64,000 bases of DNA from Papaver somniferum (Eukaryota; Streptophyta; Magnoliopsida; Ranunculales; Papaveraceae): the NCBI RefSeq assembly GCF_003573695.1, contig NC_039364.1, positions 69,274,256-69,338,255 of the forward strand. Direction: 5' to 3'. Both the position numbers and the translations under genes were made by a program. The notes under the pieces were generated by a model. It did not search any database, was not told the origin of the DNA, and saw nothing but the letters and a program-made list of their open reading frames with translations. This document shows, piece by piece, positions 35,841-47,506 of the stretch. Position 1 is the stretch's first letter; every line of letters begins with the position of its first letter.

Positions 35841-36611
35841 TTACCCAGGGAATGATGCTAGTAAGTATGCGACTGCTTGCCCCTTGATAGCTCTAGGTGA
35901 TGCACACTTTATGTCTAATTCAGACATTTGGAGAAGCCACTTGGCCGTCCTTCCCATCAGGACCGGTTTTGAAAGCAAAAACTTCGCAGGTCCGGATTTA
36001 GATATGAGTACCACCTTTTTGGACAACAGGTAATGTCTGAACTTTTGAATGGAATGGATTAGAGCTAAACATGCTTTCTCCGCCTTGGGATATCTGAGTT
36101 CATCATCTCTCAATATTCGACTGAAGTAGTATATGGGACGTTCGATTCCCTCATCGTCTTCTTGAGCGAGTAAAGCCCCGACGACGGTATCACTGAAAGC
36201 GGTGTAGAGACATAACGACTTTACTTGGACGGGAGACTTCATGATGGCTGGAGATGACAATATTCGTTGAATCTTTTGAAACGCTTCCTGTTGGGTTGCG
36301 GTCCAGATGAAGCTTGCTGCCTTCTTCAGCAAGGGGGTGAATGAGGCAACAAGCTGGGCCAGGCCAGGTATAAAACGTCGAATGTAGTTCACCTTGCCCA
36401 TGAAGCTTTGGAGTTCCTTCACAGTTCGTGGTGGCGGAATCGTGAGGATGGCTTGAGTCTTGGACGGGTCCACTTTGATCCCTTCAGCAGTCACTTGGAA
36501 TCCCAGAAATTTGCCTGAAGAGACGCCGAAAGCGCATTTCAAAGGATTCATCTTCAATTTGTATTCGCGACACCTCTCGAACACTTGTCGTAAGACTCCT
36601 GTGTGGTCCGC
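35841..36611 (-). pseudogene. family A RT thumb/connection and first RNase H, copy A2
   Basis: Continuous from FERCREYKLKMNPLKCAFGV through SFMGKVNYIRRF, FIWTATQQEAF, LCLYTAFSDTVVGALLAQ and IERPIYYFSRILRDDE to AYLLASFPG, so this copy is better preserved here than A1. It ends at TAA 35841-35843, which is a Glu codon in copy A1. Confidence 0.8.
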
Positions 36612-37250
36612 TCAATCTCTTGACTTGACCACAATATCATCCACGTAGTCTTCTACTTGTTTATGCATCATGTCGCGGAAGATTGCCGTCATAGCTCGTT
36701 GATACGTTGCGTCGGCATTCTTTAAACCGAATGGCATAACAGTATAGTAAAAATTACCAAGAGGAGTTCGGAAGGCTGTCTTACTTGCATCGTGCTCATA
36801 TATCCTTATCTGATTGTAGCCGATATAACCATCCATGAAGGAGAACACGTCGTGTCCACTTGTGGCGTCCACTAACATGTCGATGTTAGGCAGAGGAAAA
36901 TCGTCCTTGGGGCAGCACTTGTTCAAGTCTCTGAAGTCCACGCAGCACCGGATCTGTCCGTTTTTCTTCTTTACTGGAACCACGTTAGCTAGCCAGGTTG
37001 GATGGTGAATAGGTTTGATGAAGCCGGCATATAACAACTTCTGAATTTCGGTTTTGATTTGCTCTTCCACTTCGTGTCTGAATTGTCTCGGAGACTGTTT
37101 GATCGGCTTGGATCCGGGTGCGATATATAGATGATGGGTGACCAATTTTTCATCTAAACCAGGCATTTCCTCATATGTCCAGGCGAATACATCCTGATAC
37201 TCCTTTAGAAGTTGGACAAGCTTCGTGCGTTCATCCGTGGACAAAGTCTA
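36612..37250 (-). pseudogene. family A reverse transcriptase, copy A2
   Basis: 210 codons with the RT fingers and palm: MSTDERTKLVQLL upstream, CVDFRDLNKCCPKD, SFMDGYIGYNQI (Gly-Tyr-Ser to Ile change relative to A1's GYSGYN), MPFGLKNADATYQ and YVDD. It stops at TGA 36612-36614, which is CGA (Arg) in copy A1, a typical CpG deamination. The thumb follows after the stop. Confidence 0.85.
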
Positions 37251-37433
37251 ACTTATAGAGACATGCCTGAGAGATTCTTCATTTCCGATGTTAACGATCT
37301 CGAGCTCGTCGGTCATGGAGTTGGTGCCATCTTGTAGCTGTCGCGGAGCGTCAAATACCTCTTCTTGTGGCTCGTCGCTTTTGCAGCATTCAACTGGGCG
37401 GAGAGACTGGGTACCAATCTCCCCTGCTAATTG

Positions 37434-38262
37434 CTAACAGCGGCGTCGGTATATCGTCTTCCTTTTTTGGTCACGACTTTCCACAAAAGATCGCTCCCTC
37501 TTGGTGTGAACATGGGTTGCGGCTTCACCGGATAAAGAAGAATTCCTTGTCAGCAAAGGTGCGTCGTGGGGCTCAGTCCTCAATGATGCAAGTCGGTCCA
37601 CCTTCTGGATTGACTCCCACGTGGGGAGTGGGATGCAATGGAATTTTGTGATCCTTCCCATGGAGCTTCCCTTGGTTCGAACAGTTCCACTCCGCATATT
37701 GGTGCTTAAAGGAGACAATGATGCAGGAATACGAATGACTTCTTTATTCAGCATAGTCTTCAGGTACTGGTGATACGTTAAAGGGAAGACCTTATTGTCA
37801 TGAAGCCATGGTCTCCATAGTATCATATGATAGTCCGGATCCTTCTCTATGACCTCGAATTTCACTTTTGACTGGACGGGCCCTACTGATAAATTCAGAT
37901 TGACATACCCGTATGTGATGGTCTGGTTTCCTTCAAAGTCTGTCATTGTGGTAGGATGACGTACGATCTTGCATGGGCGAACCTTGGCTGTCCTGAGAGT
38001 CTTGATAGTAATCACATTCGAAGACGCCCCCGTGTCGATGAGGGCCCTCCTGAACTCTGAATCCTTGATGCGTGCAGTAACATGTAGGGCCCGGTTGTGA
38101 CCTTCTTCCGCCATCATGTCGTCCTCTGTGGATGTAACATCATTCACAGATGTTTCTGATGCGTTCAAGACTTCTGGACGTGAAGGAGCCAGGTGCACGT
38201 CCAGTATATGGTTAATTGCAGAAAACGTCTCCGCCCGCTGATTCTTTGAGAGGTGTAAAAGT
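37434..38262 (-). pseudogene. family A protease region, copy A2
   Basis: One open frame covers residual gag (CELLHLSKNQRAETF), the aspartic protease active site LIDTGASSNVI near 38020, the ILWRPWLHD block (Gly to Trp relative to A1's ILGRPW), and the long linker ending KTIYRRRC. There is no ATG at its beginning; it is out of phase with gag upstream through a lesion shared with copy A1. A TAG near 37247 separates it from RT. Confidence 0.8.
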
Positions 38263-38580
38263 TCACACAAAAGCCGCTTCCTGATCCGCTGGCCTCCGGT
38301 TCGTAGTGAAGCTGTTGATTTGAGAGGGACCAGTCCCCGGCGTAGAAGTCTCCAGACCTCTCACCTCTGATGTTATCTTGGCAAGAAGATCGAGTATGCC
38401 GTTTATCGCTTCTTTGATTAAATCCATGTTCTTTGTGTGAATCTCCTGCACCCGTGCTAGCTCACTTAATGTTGGAAGTCTCCTGATTATACCGTTAGAT
38501 ACGCCGTTGGGAGGAGGGGTATCTCCGTTGGAGGAATCATCAGGATTTTAGGCTGTTGAGGCAGTCCTAAGACCAACCAT
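38263..38580 (-). pseudogene. family A gag N-terminal remnant, copy A2
   Basis: Starts MVGLRTAST at 38580, hits TAA after nine codons (near 38550, a Ser codon in A1), then resumes in IHTKNMDLIKEAINGILDLL and ends at TGA 38263-38265. As in copy A1 the central and C-terminal gag, with any CCHC knuckle, is missing. Confidence 0.7.
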
Positions 38581-38643
38581 ATTGAAATCAATCGAATGGG
38601 ATTGGGTATTGAAGATATTGACTTCACAACCGAGAGATTAACC

Positions 38644-38661
38644 TCCCACTGTGGTCGCCAA
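38644..38661 (-). other. family A primer binding site, copy A2
   Basis: The minus strand reads TGGCGACCACAGTGGGAG next to LTR 3, identical to the site of copy A1. Confidence 0.7.
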
Positions 38662-38662
38662 T

Positions 38663-41142
38663 TATTTATGGGTAAAAACTATTTCTGCTGGTTTGGGTAA
38701 TTTGGGGTATGTGGATGAGAAATGAATCTAAACCCTAAACAAACGCACTGCACAAGAGTGCTTTTGATTCGAGAGATCAATCTGTACAATTCTGGCCTAA
38801 ACCAAGAACTGGTCGTTCGAGACTTGATTCGGTCACAAAGTGAAGGAGATGGGGTTGATCTTAGGGAGAGAAGCGAAGAATGTGTTGAGATCATGAAGGT
38901 GTTGGATGTTTGTGACTTGTACCAGAATACCGAACTGGCTTGCAATAATGTAAGCAAAGCTCTGTGTGTTTGAATACGTTGTATCAACACTTGATTTTTG
39001 TCTTGTCTCCTTTTTGAAATAGCGAGGAGAACCTATTTATACAAGTCATTGAGCCTAAGCCTCATGTATCGTGGGAAGTGGAGGAAGTGGGGTGATGGAG
39101 TAGTGGAGTCGTGTTAGTGTCACACGATCAGTCTTTTCCCACTTCTCCCATCATTACTAACCGTCCATGTCTTCATGACACGTTCTTGTGATGGCGCGTT
39201 TCACGCTGCACGCTGTAAACCGCTAAACCAATACCCCGGTATGTATCCCCCAGTTTGTGACATGCTTGATGTCTCGATTGTGTGGATCGTGGGACCCACA
39301 GAAGGTAGCATACTGTGCTAGGTTAAATAACTAAGTTATTTGGGAAACCGATATTTATGAAATATCATGTGTATTCTATGAATGTAATGCATAGAATATA
39401 TTCAATATGCATGTAATGCATCGAATATATTCAATATGCATGAAGCATCACTGTTTTAAAGCTTATTGGAGTAATCCGCGGATTAAGCGTCTCAAAACAA
39501 CTGCACGCATAGCTACCTTCAAGTGATCGTTTGGAGGCTGCATATGCAATCCCTCCCTTGGCAATCACATGATGTGGTAGAGTGATGGATGGTGATCACC
39601 ACGACACCTTATTGGACAACTAACTCCTAGCATGGGATGCCTAACCAAGCTGGTAGAGTTGGACGGACGAGATGATATATGACGCTCATCTGCGACCGTT
39701 AATGAAGTTTTAGGGTTTTGAAGAGGTGCGCAAGCATCACTCTTCAGCTTGGTCGAATCCAAGCATGGGAGACGTTTTTGGCAGGTTCGACCGGGCATGC
39801 GTGTAGACGGATTGCCGGTGTACACGTCTATACCTCACTGTGGAAGCCGTGCGACATGCCTACTTCGGGCGCGCGTTTCGAGAAGTTCAGCCATGATTGG
39901 CCTTGGTTGATCGGTCATGCGTGTAGATGGCCCCACGGTGATCATGTTGACATGCTCGGGACCTTTTAAGTCTACATCTACACCCTCCATCCATGCTTGC
40001 GAAGATGGACGCTCGTGATCAATTAGCAACACATGTAACATGCCGCAAACCCTAATTAGGGTTTTGGATCGGTCGTGTGTACACGACTTCAACCAAACGG
40101 TTTGGCAAGCTGTGCTCCTCCTTTGAGGAGGCCGACCATGTGGGACCCACGTTGATCCGGTGGTGAGCATGTGTGTACTTGTCCCACGGTCATAGGCTTG
40201 ATCTAATCCATCCAGACATGCCGGTGAAGTTGGATGGTTGTGATCAATTTAAGACACTAGTGTACTTTCCTGTGACCCTTAAAGCATCAGGCCGGCCGAA
40301 CTTCGAGCAAGCGTTTGCTCCTCCCTGGCTAGGTCGTGAGAAGGTCGGTCAAGTAAGTAAAAAGGGGGACCACCGGTATGCAGGACAACGCTTGTCCAAC
40401 CGGTCATGGGACGATTTATGCCGTCCAACCATGCGGGCGAAGTTGGACGACTGCGATCTGTTTTGAGACCGACATTGGCAGTCTTGTACGTACAAGCTTT
40501 TCCAAGCTGCTCCACACCATCCCAACCATCCTACTTTAGGCTGGCGTTCGGTGGTTGTTTGGGAGGCGTGGTATGTATTCGACCGAACAGGGCAAAAATG
40601 GGCCCGCTGGTGGTCATTAAGGTGGTAGCCTGCTCCTGCCGAGGATCGTCTAGGATGGTTAAATCATGCGGCCAACTTGCGTGGTCGTGATTGTTTCTGA
40701 GACTGACATGGAAAACCCAGATACTCAATCGGGCTAGTATAACACAACGAGAGATGTAGCTTGTACGGGTATTTCGTGCATGCCTCATTATTGATACTTG
40801 GAGATTCGTGTCACTCTGCTGAGAGCAACATTCAGTCGTCATGCCGCACCAATAATGAGGGTTCTGCGGGAACAACACAGGAAATACAAGGTTAATCGCG
40901 CATTAATTAATAATGCTATAAATTCACAGGGTATATGGGATTGTTTCTACATGCTCCAACCTGGATAAATTTTGTGTATTTAATTCACAGAATACTGGGA
41001 TTGTTGCCACATGCTCCATTCTAGGTGAATTAGTAAAGTGAAGAAGTATTCATCACTTATCAATGGCTTTATCCTTTGCAGGATGTCAGCGCATAAATTT
41101 GGTTTTACAATTTTAGCCCTGAACTAAAATCCACCATCAACA
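38663..41142 (-). repeat. family A LTR 3 (5' outer LTR)
   Basis: 2480 bp ending CCATCAACA at 41142. Relative to LTRs 1 and 2 it has a ~33-bp duplication near 39380-39440, a ~90-bp deletion at 39840 and a ~25-bp insertion near 40815. TATA box complement at 39034-39041. Confidence 0.85.
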
Positions 41143-41147
41143 ATAAG
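41143..41147. repeat. target site duplication ATAAG (right)
   Basis: Right copy of ATAAG, matching 20942-20946. Beyond it the interrupted family B antisense ORF resumes. Confidence 0.8.
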
Positions 41148-43953
41148 ACTCTCTTTCCACTTAAGGGTTTCATCACACTCCTTGCGAAGCAAAGCCATCT
41201 GCTTCACTAGATATGCATTATGAGCATACTTTAGGGAAAATTGGGCCTCGTTATGAACAATCACGTTCATCAACCTATCCGATTTCTTCTGATAATACCA
41301 AACATTAGAGGATAACGTGGATACTTGTTCCCGAAGCTGCCTAAGTTCATCAGAACCACCAACTGGCAGGGATAGATCGTCTCAGGACTATACAACCAAG
41401 CAATAATACAGACAAGGTTAAAGAAAGAGGAAAACAAACCCATGGCTTTAGAAGACTCAGCAGCTAAGGCAGAATCGGCAGCTTTGCGCCCATCTTCAAC
41501 AACCTTGGCAGCATTATTAGATCTCTCAAGAGCCAGCATACAAGCCTCCAGGGATCTATGAGTCTTCCTCAGATTGTCCTCCAACGAGGATATCTTAGCA
41601 ACAGAAGCAACATTACTCGACGAAAATTGTTGCGCGATAGCAAGCGCATATTCTTGACGAGCACGTTCCAACAGAGCACCCGAGTGAGTACACTTAGCTC
41701 TATAGACCTTGAATAAGGTATACCCAACATCGATCTGCTTGCAAAGCTGCCAACAAAGAAGTATAAGAGCAGAATGAAGGACCAAAAACAGGAAGCAAAA
41801 CAGTAAGTCAGGAATTACTTACTGAGAATGCTGAGAGACGAGGAAGGAAATCGGCGTAGGTGTCCATAAAAGCTACCTCTCAAACAGTAAGTCTTGGATA
41901 CTACCCCTATGGATCTCACCAAAGATCTGACTAGTACGTAGGCAATCCGGGTCAAAAAATAAGTCCTTAGCCGCACGGTACTGAGCAGATAACACATTTA
42001 GCTGCGAAGCTACCTCAAAGGAACTCCCCAGATGATGGTGATCAACCCCAACAGAAAAAGGACCTTAGAGTCCCGTAGAATGGCTTTGAGGATAGCATCA
42101 TCAGAACTACCAAGACTCAAGTTCTCAGGCAGCTTACCCTGACTAGGCTCAACAACAACTCCCTCAATCGCTTGAGAACGAACGTGGGGCACAACTGCTA
42201 AGCCCTCACCACGAACTGCTAACCCTCACTGTTGGGGTAACAACCTTAGAAAAAGAACCACTTGAATGAAGCGAGGTAGCAGGAGATGAAGGAAGACTCT
42301 TGGAAGCCACAACAACAGCTTCAGCAGTAGCCGAGACAGTAGGCAATGCTCCGCTAGGATCAGAAAATGAAGGCATCTTCAAAGACAAAGTAGGAGTTGG
42401 AGCTTGAACACTAGCAGGCTCGACCAACTGAGCACCAGTACCAGCAAGGAGATTCTCACCCTCGACTGAGCCAGCTCGAAAGGGACTGGGGATATCCTTG
42501 GAAAAATCTTCCTCAATATCATCCAAATGAGGGCTGAGGCCTGTGTCCTCGATATCCTCCATGTCTTCATCATACGATACCTCTCCAACAACCTTAGGAT
42601 CCTCATCCAAAGCCTCGAGATCAATAACAGTCTTCAACTTACCCTTTCTCTTGGAAGACTATGAAATAACACATGCGTCAGCTAAGAATCAGGGGCAAGA
42701 TACTAAGGAACTTACAAACACAAAGGTATAGTAATGATCCTTACCTCCGCAGGTGTTGGTGTAGTTGTTTTAACCGAAGCTTTCCTCTTCTTAGTCTTGG
42801 TAACCAAGAAGTTACCAGCAGAGCCCAGACCAGTTCCAGCAGACGAAGCAGGGGCAGACTACAAAAGAAAGCCATCAGAATATCAAACAAAGATACTGAA
42901 GCAAAAGCATTCAAAGCAAAAACCTTCAAGGAAAAACGAAGGTTACCACATGAGAAGCAGCAGGGTTGAAAACCCAAGGCTGATATCCATCATACTTCTC
43001 TGGAAAAGAAAAAGTTGTATGGGGAACGTGAGGATCAGCGCTAGTAAAACCGTAGGCCCAAGGACCCACCACACGAAGAGGAGTACGATCCCAGCGATCA
43101 TCATGGTCAAGGCGGACGCGATCAGACTTTGGCAAAGGCAGCTTAGCAGAATAAGGGATGACAGTCAAACCGGTCATGTCGATCTCTTCCAACAGACGAA
43201 GGCTATTACCTTCCATGATTTGCTTAGCAGTAACATGGATACGACGAGGGCCAACACTCCAAGGAAGAAGAGTACTCTTCTAAATAGCATCATCATACGT
43301 AGCATTGAAGTTGGCGGGGGTATAATCCTCTCGCTTAGACCTCCCCTCAGCAAAGGGATCATAAGACTCCAGAGTTGTTTTACCCTTGCTACGGTACCAG
43401 CTCTCGTGAAGGACACGCCAAAAGTTACCAGTATACTACATAACTCCTCGGACATGAGTCATATTCATCGGGTCATCCCTGGTAGACAAAACGTCATAGT
43501 AGAAGGGATCCTTTATACTAAACAAAGGGAGGAGCATACCCGCGGCCAATTGGCCAACACTATTCAGGAGGTTATTCTCATCGTAAGGAAAATCCCGGAT
43601 AAGGGACTAGGTGAGAACATCAGGACCATTGACGAAGGAGATCTCAAATTTATGGAAGCGAAAATACTTGGTGATCTCAGCAATGGACAGATGAGCGAAG
43701 CTATCCTTGTCACGTAATTGAAGCCTCTTAAGCTCATATTGGGGAGGAGGAGGTGGAAGGTCCTCAACAACAACTTCTTCAACCTCAGGGTCTGAAACAT
43801 CCTCAGGAACCATAGCCATCTCAGTTCTAGTAGGTATCTCAGGGTACTCAGGGGCGGGGATGGCGTAGCATCAGGATGATCCATCCGCGAAGGTGGATCA
43901 GTTGACGAAGAGGTCCTCGGACCCTTACGCATATGCTTCTTCGGGATTCTCAT
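41143..43953 (-). pseudogene. family B antisense ORF, 5' part (plus-strand element copy)
   Basis: The ORF begins ATGAGAATCCCGAAG at 43953 and matches 48213-51230 of the inverted copy. The N-terminal part has a Pro-rich, acidic segment (PPPPPQYELKRL) and a globular domain (LRDKDSFAHLSIAEITKYF, FVNGPDVLT, then YTPANFNATY, LLEEIDMTGL and DHDDRWDRTPL). An acidic Ser/Pro-rich linker and a coiled coil follow. Stops occur at FVNGPDVLT and elsewhere. The same intron positions as in 48213-52014 can be aligned. The layout recalls the PF04195 'putative gypsy type transposon' family, but I cannot verify that here. It is cut at 41143 by the family A insertion and continues at 20431-20946. Confidence 0.65.
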
Positions 43954-44472
43954 AATTACTAGCACCAACAGGGAGAACATCCCATCAACAATGGCGGACG
44001 AAAATCACAGTCCACTTCAAAAGCAAATAAAGGGCAAAAACCAGTATACTTTGGGCATGGAGGGTTTAAACTCATCGTAAGGCAGAATCAAGGATCATTC
44101 ACCACCAAAATCAAGGTTGCAGACGAAGAACAATCATGGCAGAATCGTCATCAAAACGCGAAATGGGATAAAACACAAGTTCTCATACAACATGAACAAG
44201 CGAAAAAGAACTAGAATTCTCACATGCAAGTACAACAGCAACATCAAGCAATCAAAGAAGGAAATACAGTTCGAAGAAGAAAATGAGTTAATGAAAATTC
44301 CTTCTATTAATTCGCTTCTTATAGGCGGCTGGAAAATCCAAAAATTTGGATGTCCCGAAATTCAAGGGGAAGTTATTGCATGAAAGGACATGTAGGGACT
44401 ACCCAATCGGTACGTGCAAAAATGGCGGCGTAACGGAAGTTTTCTTCCAATCCTACCAAACGGTAGAATACG
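43954..44472. other. leader region between antisense ORF and 3' LTR (plus copy)
   Basis: Non-coding sequence that would hold the antisense ORF's promoter and 5' leader. The plus-strand open frames near 44117-44531 recur in inverted form at 47448-47687 but show no domain, and they cross the LTR boundary, so I do not call them genes. Confidence 0.5.
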
Positions 44473-44489
44473 AAAGAAAAGGGGCAAAC
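44473..44489 (+). other. family B polypurine tract (plus copy)
   Basis: AAAGAAAAGGGGCAAAC directly precedes the LTR start TGTGAATACC. Confidence 0.7.
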
Positions 44490-45391
44490 TGTGAATACCA
44501 ATATTCTGCGGAGCACGTGTCACGATTTTAGTGGCCGCATACAAGATAACTGTGTAGCCCTTGCAATGCAGAGAAACCTGAGTAACAGAGGATACCTTCG
44601 CAGATCTACTTTATCTCATCCCAAGAAGGGATCCTTCTACGGCCAGGATGGAAAAAGTAAAGCCTAGTCTAGGAAGGGGCAGCTGGCGAGGGGACAAAGT
44701 TAGATGACGCATCTAATCAGCATTAAATGCACAAATCTCTTATCTACACGCATAATCAAAGAATGTGAAGAGAGATGATGTGGCGGTACCTGATTGGCGG
44801 AGGCTGGCGGTGAACAAAGGTACAACCTGTACTAAGGTTGGGAAGTTCCCGAAGGAACGTGGGTCAGCTGAGATGGCAGAATACGACTGGAGAAAGCATG
44901 CGGTGAACGAAGGTACCATTGGTACGAAAGGTATATCATCAAACGATGGACCCAGAGGCAACAAAGATATACCTGGAACATAAGGGGCTATAAATACCAA
45001 GCCTCACCAAAAAACTAAGGGCATTCAATATCTAGGAGAGAAGATCTAGTCTTAAGCTTATACCTCTTTAATTTTGAACTTAAATATTTACTTCAACTTG
45101 AGTTCTCTCTATTACTTTGGGAAGCATTTAAAATCTTTGTAACCACCATACTTAATACAAAACAATCACTCATTACCCCGTGGACGTAGACGAAAGTCGA
45201 ACCACGTAATCTCTTGTGTCTCATGATAGCTTAGAATCTTTTACATTATATTGTGTTCTTAGTTATTATTGTGATCTTTGATATCTTTTATTACTTAGCA
45301 TTATCAGTTCAATAGAGGTATCGACACTACTTAGCATATGATTCTCTGAGCTGTATACATTACGTAGACTACGGGAAAACGAGTAATCACA
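44490..45391 (+). repeat. family B 3' LTR (plus copy)
   Basis: 902 bp from TGTGAATACC to GAGTAATCACA, with matching inverted ends TGTGA/TCACA. A strong TATA box (TATAAATA, 44989-44996) is followed by an AT-rich leader. An inverted equivalent lies at 46590-47489. Confidence 0.8.
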
Positions 45392-45655
45392 CCCGTTTTT
45401 TCAGGCTTATTCTGTTTCACTTTTGGATTATCGTGAAAGAGATCACTTTTAGAACCTTTCGTATCCAAATCCATTTTTCCAAAGAACCTTTTAAGTTCCA
45501 AGATCATGGATACTGCCGTCTCCATAGTCATGGAATTTTCTGGAAGATCATTCATTTTCACACTCAAAGCGTCATTGGATTTCTTTGGTACCCACTTCTG
45601 AGTGCGTTTAGAAACAATATGAACCTTCTTCCCATTACTCTCTTTTATATTTCTC
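45392..45655 (-). pseudogene. unrecognised Lys-rich ORF fragment
   Basis: The minus strand is open from about 45678 through this segment into the neighbouring LTR B. The unique part encodes a Lys/Ser-rich peptide (RTQKWVPKKSNDALSV, then MTMETAVSMILELKRFFGKM). WVPK motifs occur in some Copia polyproteins, but nothing else supports that. It is bounded by LTR B on one side and a different LTR start on the other, so it is a fragment. Function unknown. Confidence 0.3.
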
Positions 45656-46589
45656 TGTTGATAGTGGATTTTCGGCAAGGGCTAAAATCGTAAAATCATG
45701 ATAATGCATGTTTCTGCCGCCTCCCAGCTGAGTGTTCGATGCTTCACACATTTCATCATCACCTCTACATAGAATCAAAATGATTGGGCGGCTCCTAGAC
45801 ATAATGTTTGTTAGAGAGCTTAACGCCTTCAGGACGTCATGCTGCTCGTTGTTCCCTGACTACGTAGAGAGACCGTGTATAAAATATTTTAATGATTGGG
45901 CGGTTCCTAGACATAATGTTTGTTAGAGAGCTTAACGCCTTCAGGACGTCACGATTCTCGTTGTTTCCTGACTATACACCCCTCAGAATGAGTATGCTGC
46001 TTCAGTTATCTCATATCTCGGTTCTGCAAATAGATTAATTCTAGCATGTTATTCATCAACTGAATTCCTAGAAAATAATCTATTTTATATCATTACTCCG
46101 CTCCATGGTTGATCCTCAGCAGGATTCCATGGATTAATAATAGATAACCATTTATTACTCTGTTCATTGAATCCCCAGCTGGATTCCATGGATTAGTAAT
46201 ATATACTCAACTTATTTTATTACTCTGTTTCATGAATCATTCTCAGCTAAATTTCATGAATTAGTAATAAATATTCAACAATCAGGCGTCTGGGACATCA
46301 CCGAGTAAGCTCCGGGAAAATAGTGCAAGTGCACTTGAAAATAATACACGAACGAGCACCTGAAAGCACGAACGAGCATTCAAAAATATGGACGAACGAG
46401 GAACTTATGAAGGAAAATAATATTAAATAAAATAAACAAGAGGCGTCGGACCGGGACCACCGAATGGACGGTCCCCCTCTTCCATTATTTTATTTTATTT
46501 TAATTTATTATTTCCCTCATCTTATGAAGACTCCTTCATTTGTGCAAACTCCCTCGTTTGAGCGAAACTCTTAGTTTCTCCATACTTTC
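45656..46589 (+). mobile_element. truncated LTR related to families A and C
   Basis: Starts TGTTGATAGTGGATTTTC, close to the minus-strand LTR starts of family A (TGTTGATGGTGGATTTTAG) and family C (TGTAGATGGTGGGTTTTCG). It contains two ~83-bp near-copies (45779-45863 and 45891-45975, with GATTGGGCGGCTCCTAGACA) and three ~70-bp repeats built around ATTCCATGGATTA (46080-46290). Similar repeats, reversed, lie at 59171-59330 and 58840-59160 in LTR C. It is cut at 46590 by LTR B. Confidence 0.55.
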
Positions 46590-47489
46590 TGTGACTACTC
46601 GTTTTCCCGTAGTCTACGTAATGTGTACAACTCATAGAATCAAATACTAAGTAGTAATGATTCCTCTGTTGAACTGATAGTGCTAAGTAATAAAGGGTAC
46701 TCAAGATCACAATAACAACTAAGAATGCAAAGATAATATAAAAGCCGCTAAGTTATCATGAGACACAAGAGATTACGTGGTTCGACTTTCGTCTATGTCC
46801 ACGGGGTAATGCGTGATTGTTTTGTATTAAGTTATGGTGGTTACAAAGATCTTAAATTCTTCCCAAAGTAATAGAGAGAACTCAAGTTGAGGTAAATACT
46901 TAAGTTCTAAACATTAAAGAGGTATAAGCTTAAGACTAGATCTTCTCTCCTAGATATTGAATGCCCTTTGTTTGTTGGTGAGGCTTAGTATTTATAGCCC
47001 CTTCTTCTCCAGGTATATCTTTTCTACCTCTAGGTCCATCATTTGCTGATATACCTTTCGTACAAATGGTACCTTCGTTCGCCGCGTGCTTTATCCAGTC
47101 GAACCCTGCCACCTCAGCTGACCCACGTTCTTTCGGGAACTTCCCAAACTTAATATAGGTTGTACCTTCGCCAGCCTCTGCCAATCGGGTTCTGCCACAT
47201 CGTCTCTCTCCATGTTCCTTGATTATGCGTGTAGATAAGAGATTTGTACATTTAATGATGATTAGATATGCCATCTACCTTTGTGCCTTCGCCAGATGCC
47301 TCCTTATATACTAGGATTTTACTCTTTTCATCTCAGCCGTCAAGGCATCCTTTCTTGGGACGAGATAAAGTAGATCTGCGAGGGTATCCTCTGTCACTTG
47401 AGTTTCTCTGTATAGCGATGGCTACACAGTTATCTTTTATGCGGCCACTAAGATCGTGAAACGTGTTCCGCAGAATATTGGTATTCACA
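46590..47489 (-). repeat. family B 3' LTR (inverted copy)
   Basis: 900 bp, the reverse complement counterpart of 44490-45391, with ends TGTGACTACTCG and TATTCACA on the plus strand. TATA box complement at 46989-46996. Confidence 0.8.
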
Positions 47490-47506
47490 GTTTGCCCCTT
47501 TTCTTT
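47490..47506 (-). other. family B polypurine tract (inverted copy)
   Basis: The minus strand reads GAAAGAAAAGGGGCAAAC next to the LTR start. Confidence 0.7.

Larger units (their letters stand above)
20947..41142 (-). mobile_element. tandem Ty3/gypsy composite, family A (LTR-internal-LTR-internal-LTR)
   Basis: Three ~2.5-kb LTRs start at 20947, 29807 and 38663 (spacing 8860 and 8856 bp) and enclose two ~6.35-kb internal regions on the minus strand. The outermost ends are flanked by a perfect 5-bp duplication, ATAAG, so the whole 20.2 kb behaves as one insertion. Each internal region has a PBS of the TGGCGACC type, a short gag remnant, protease, reverse transcriptase, RNase H, a second RNase H, integrase, an antisense ORF and a polypurine tract. 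Dual RNase H and an extra ORF between pol and the 3' LTR point to the Tat lineage. The insertion splits the family B antisense ORF. Confidence 0.85.

Noticed and set aside
42673..43717. Plus-strand ORFs of 98 and 327 codons
   Set aside because: They are shadows of the minus-strand family B antisense ORF, whose homologue in the inverted copy confirms the minus frame.
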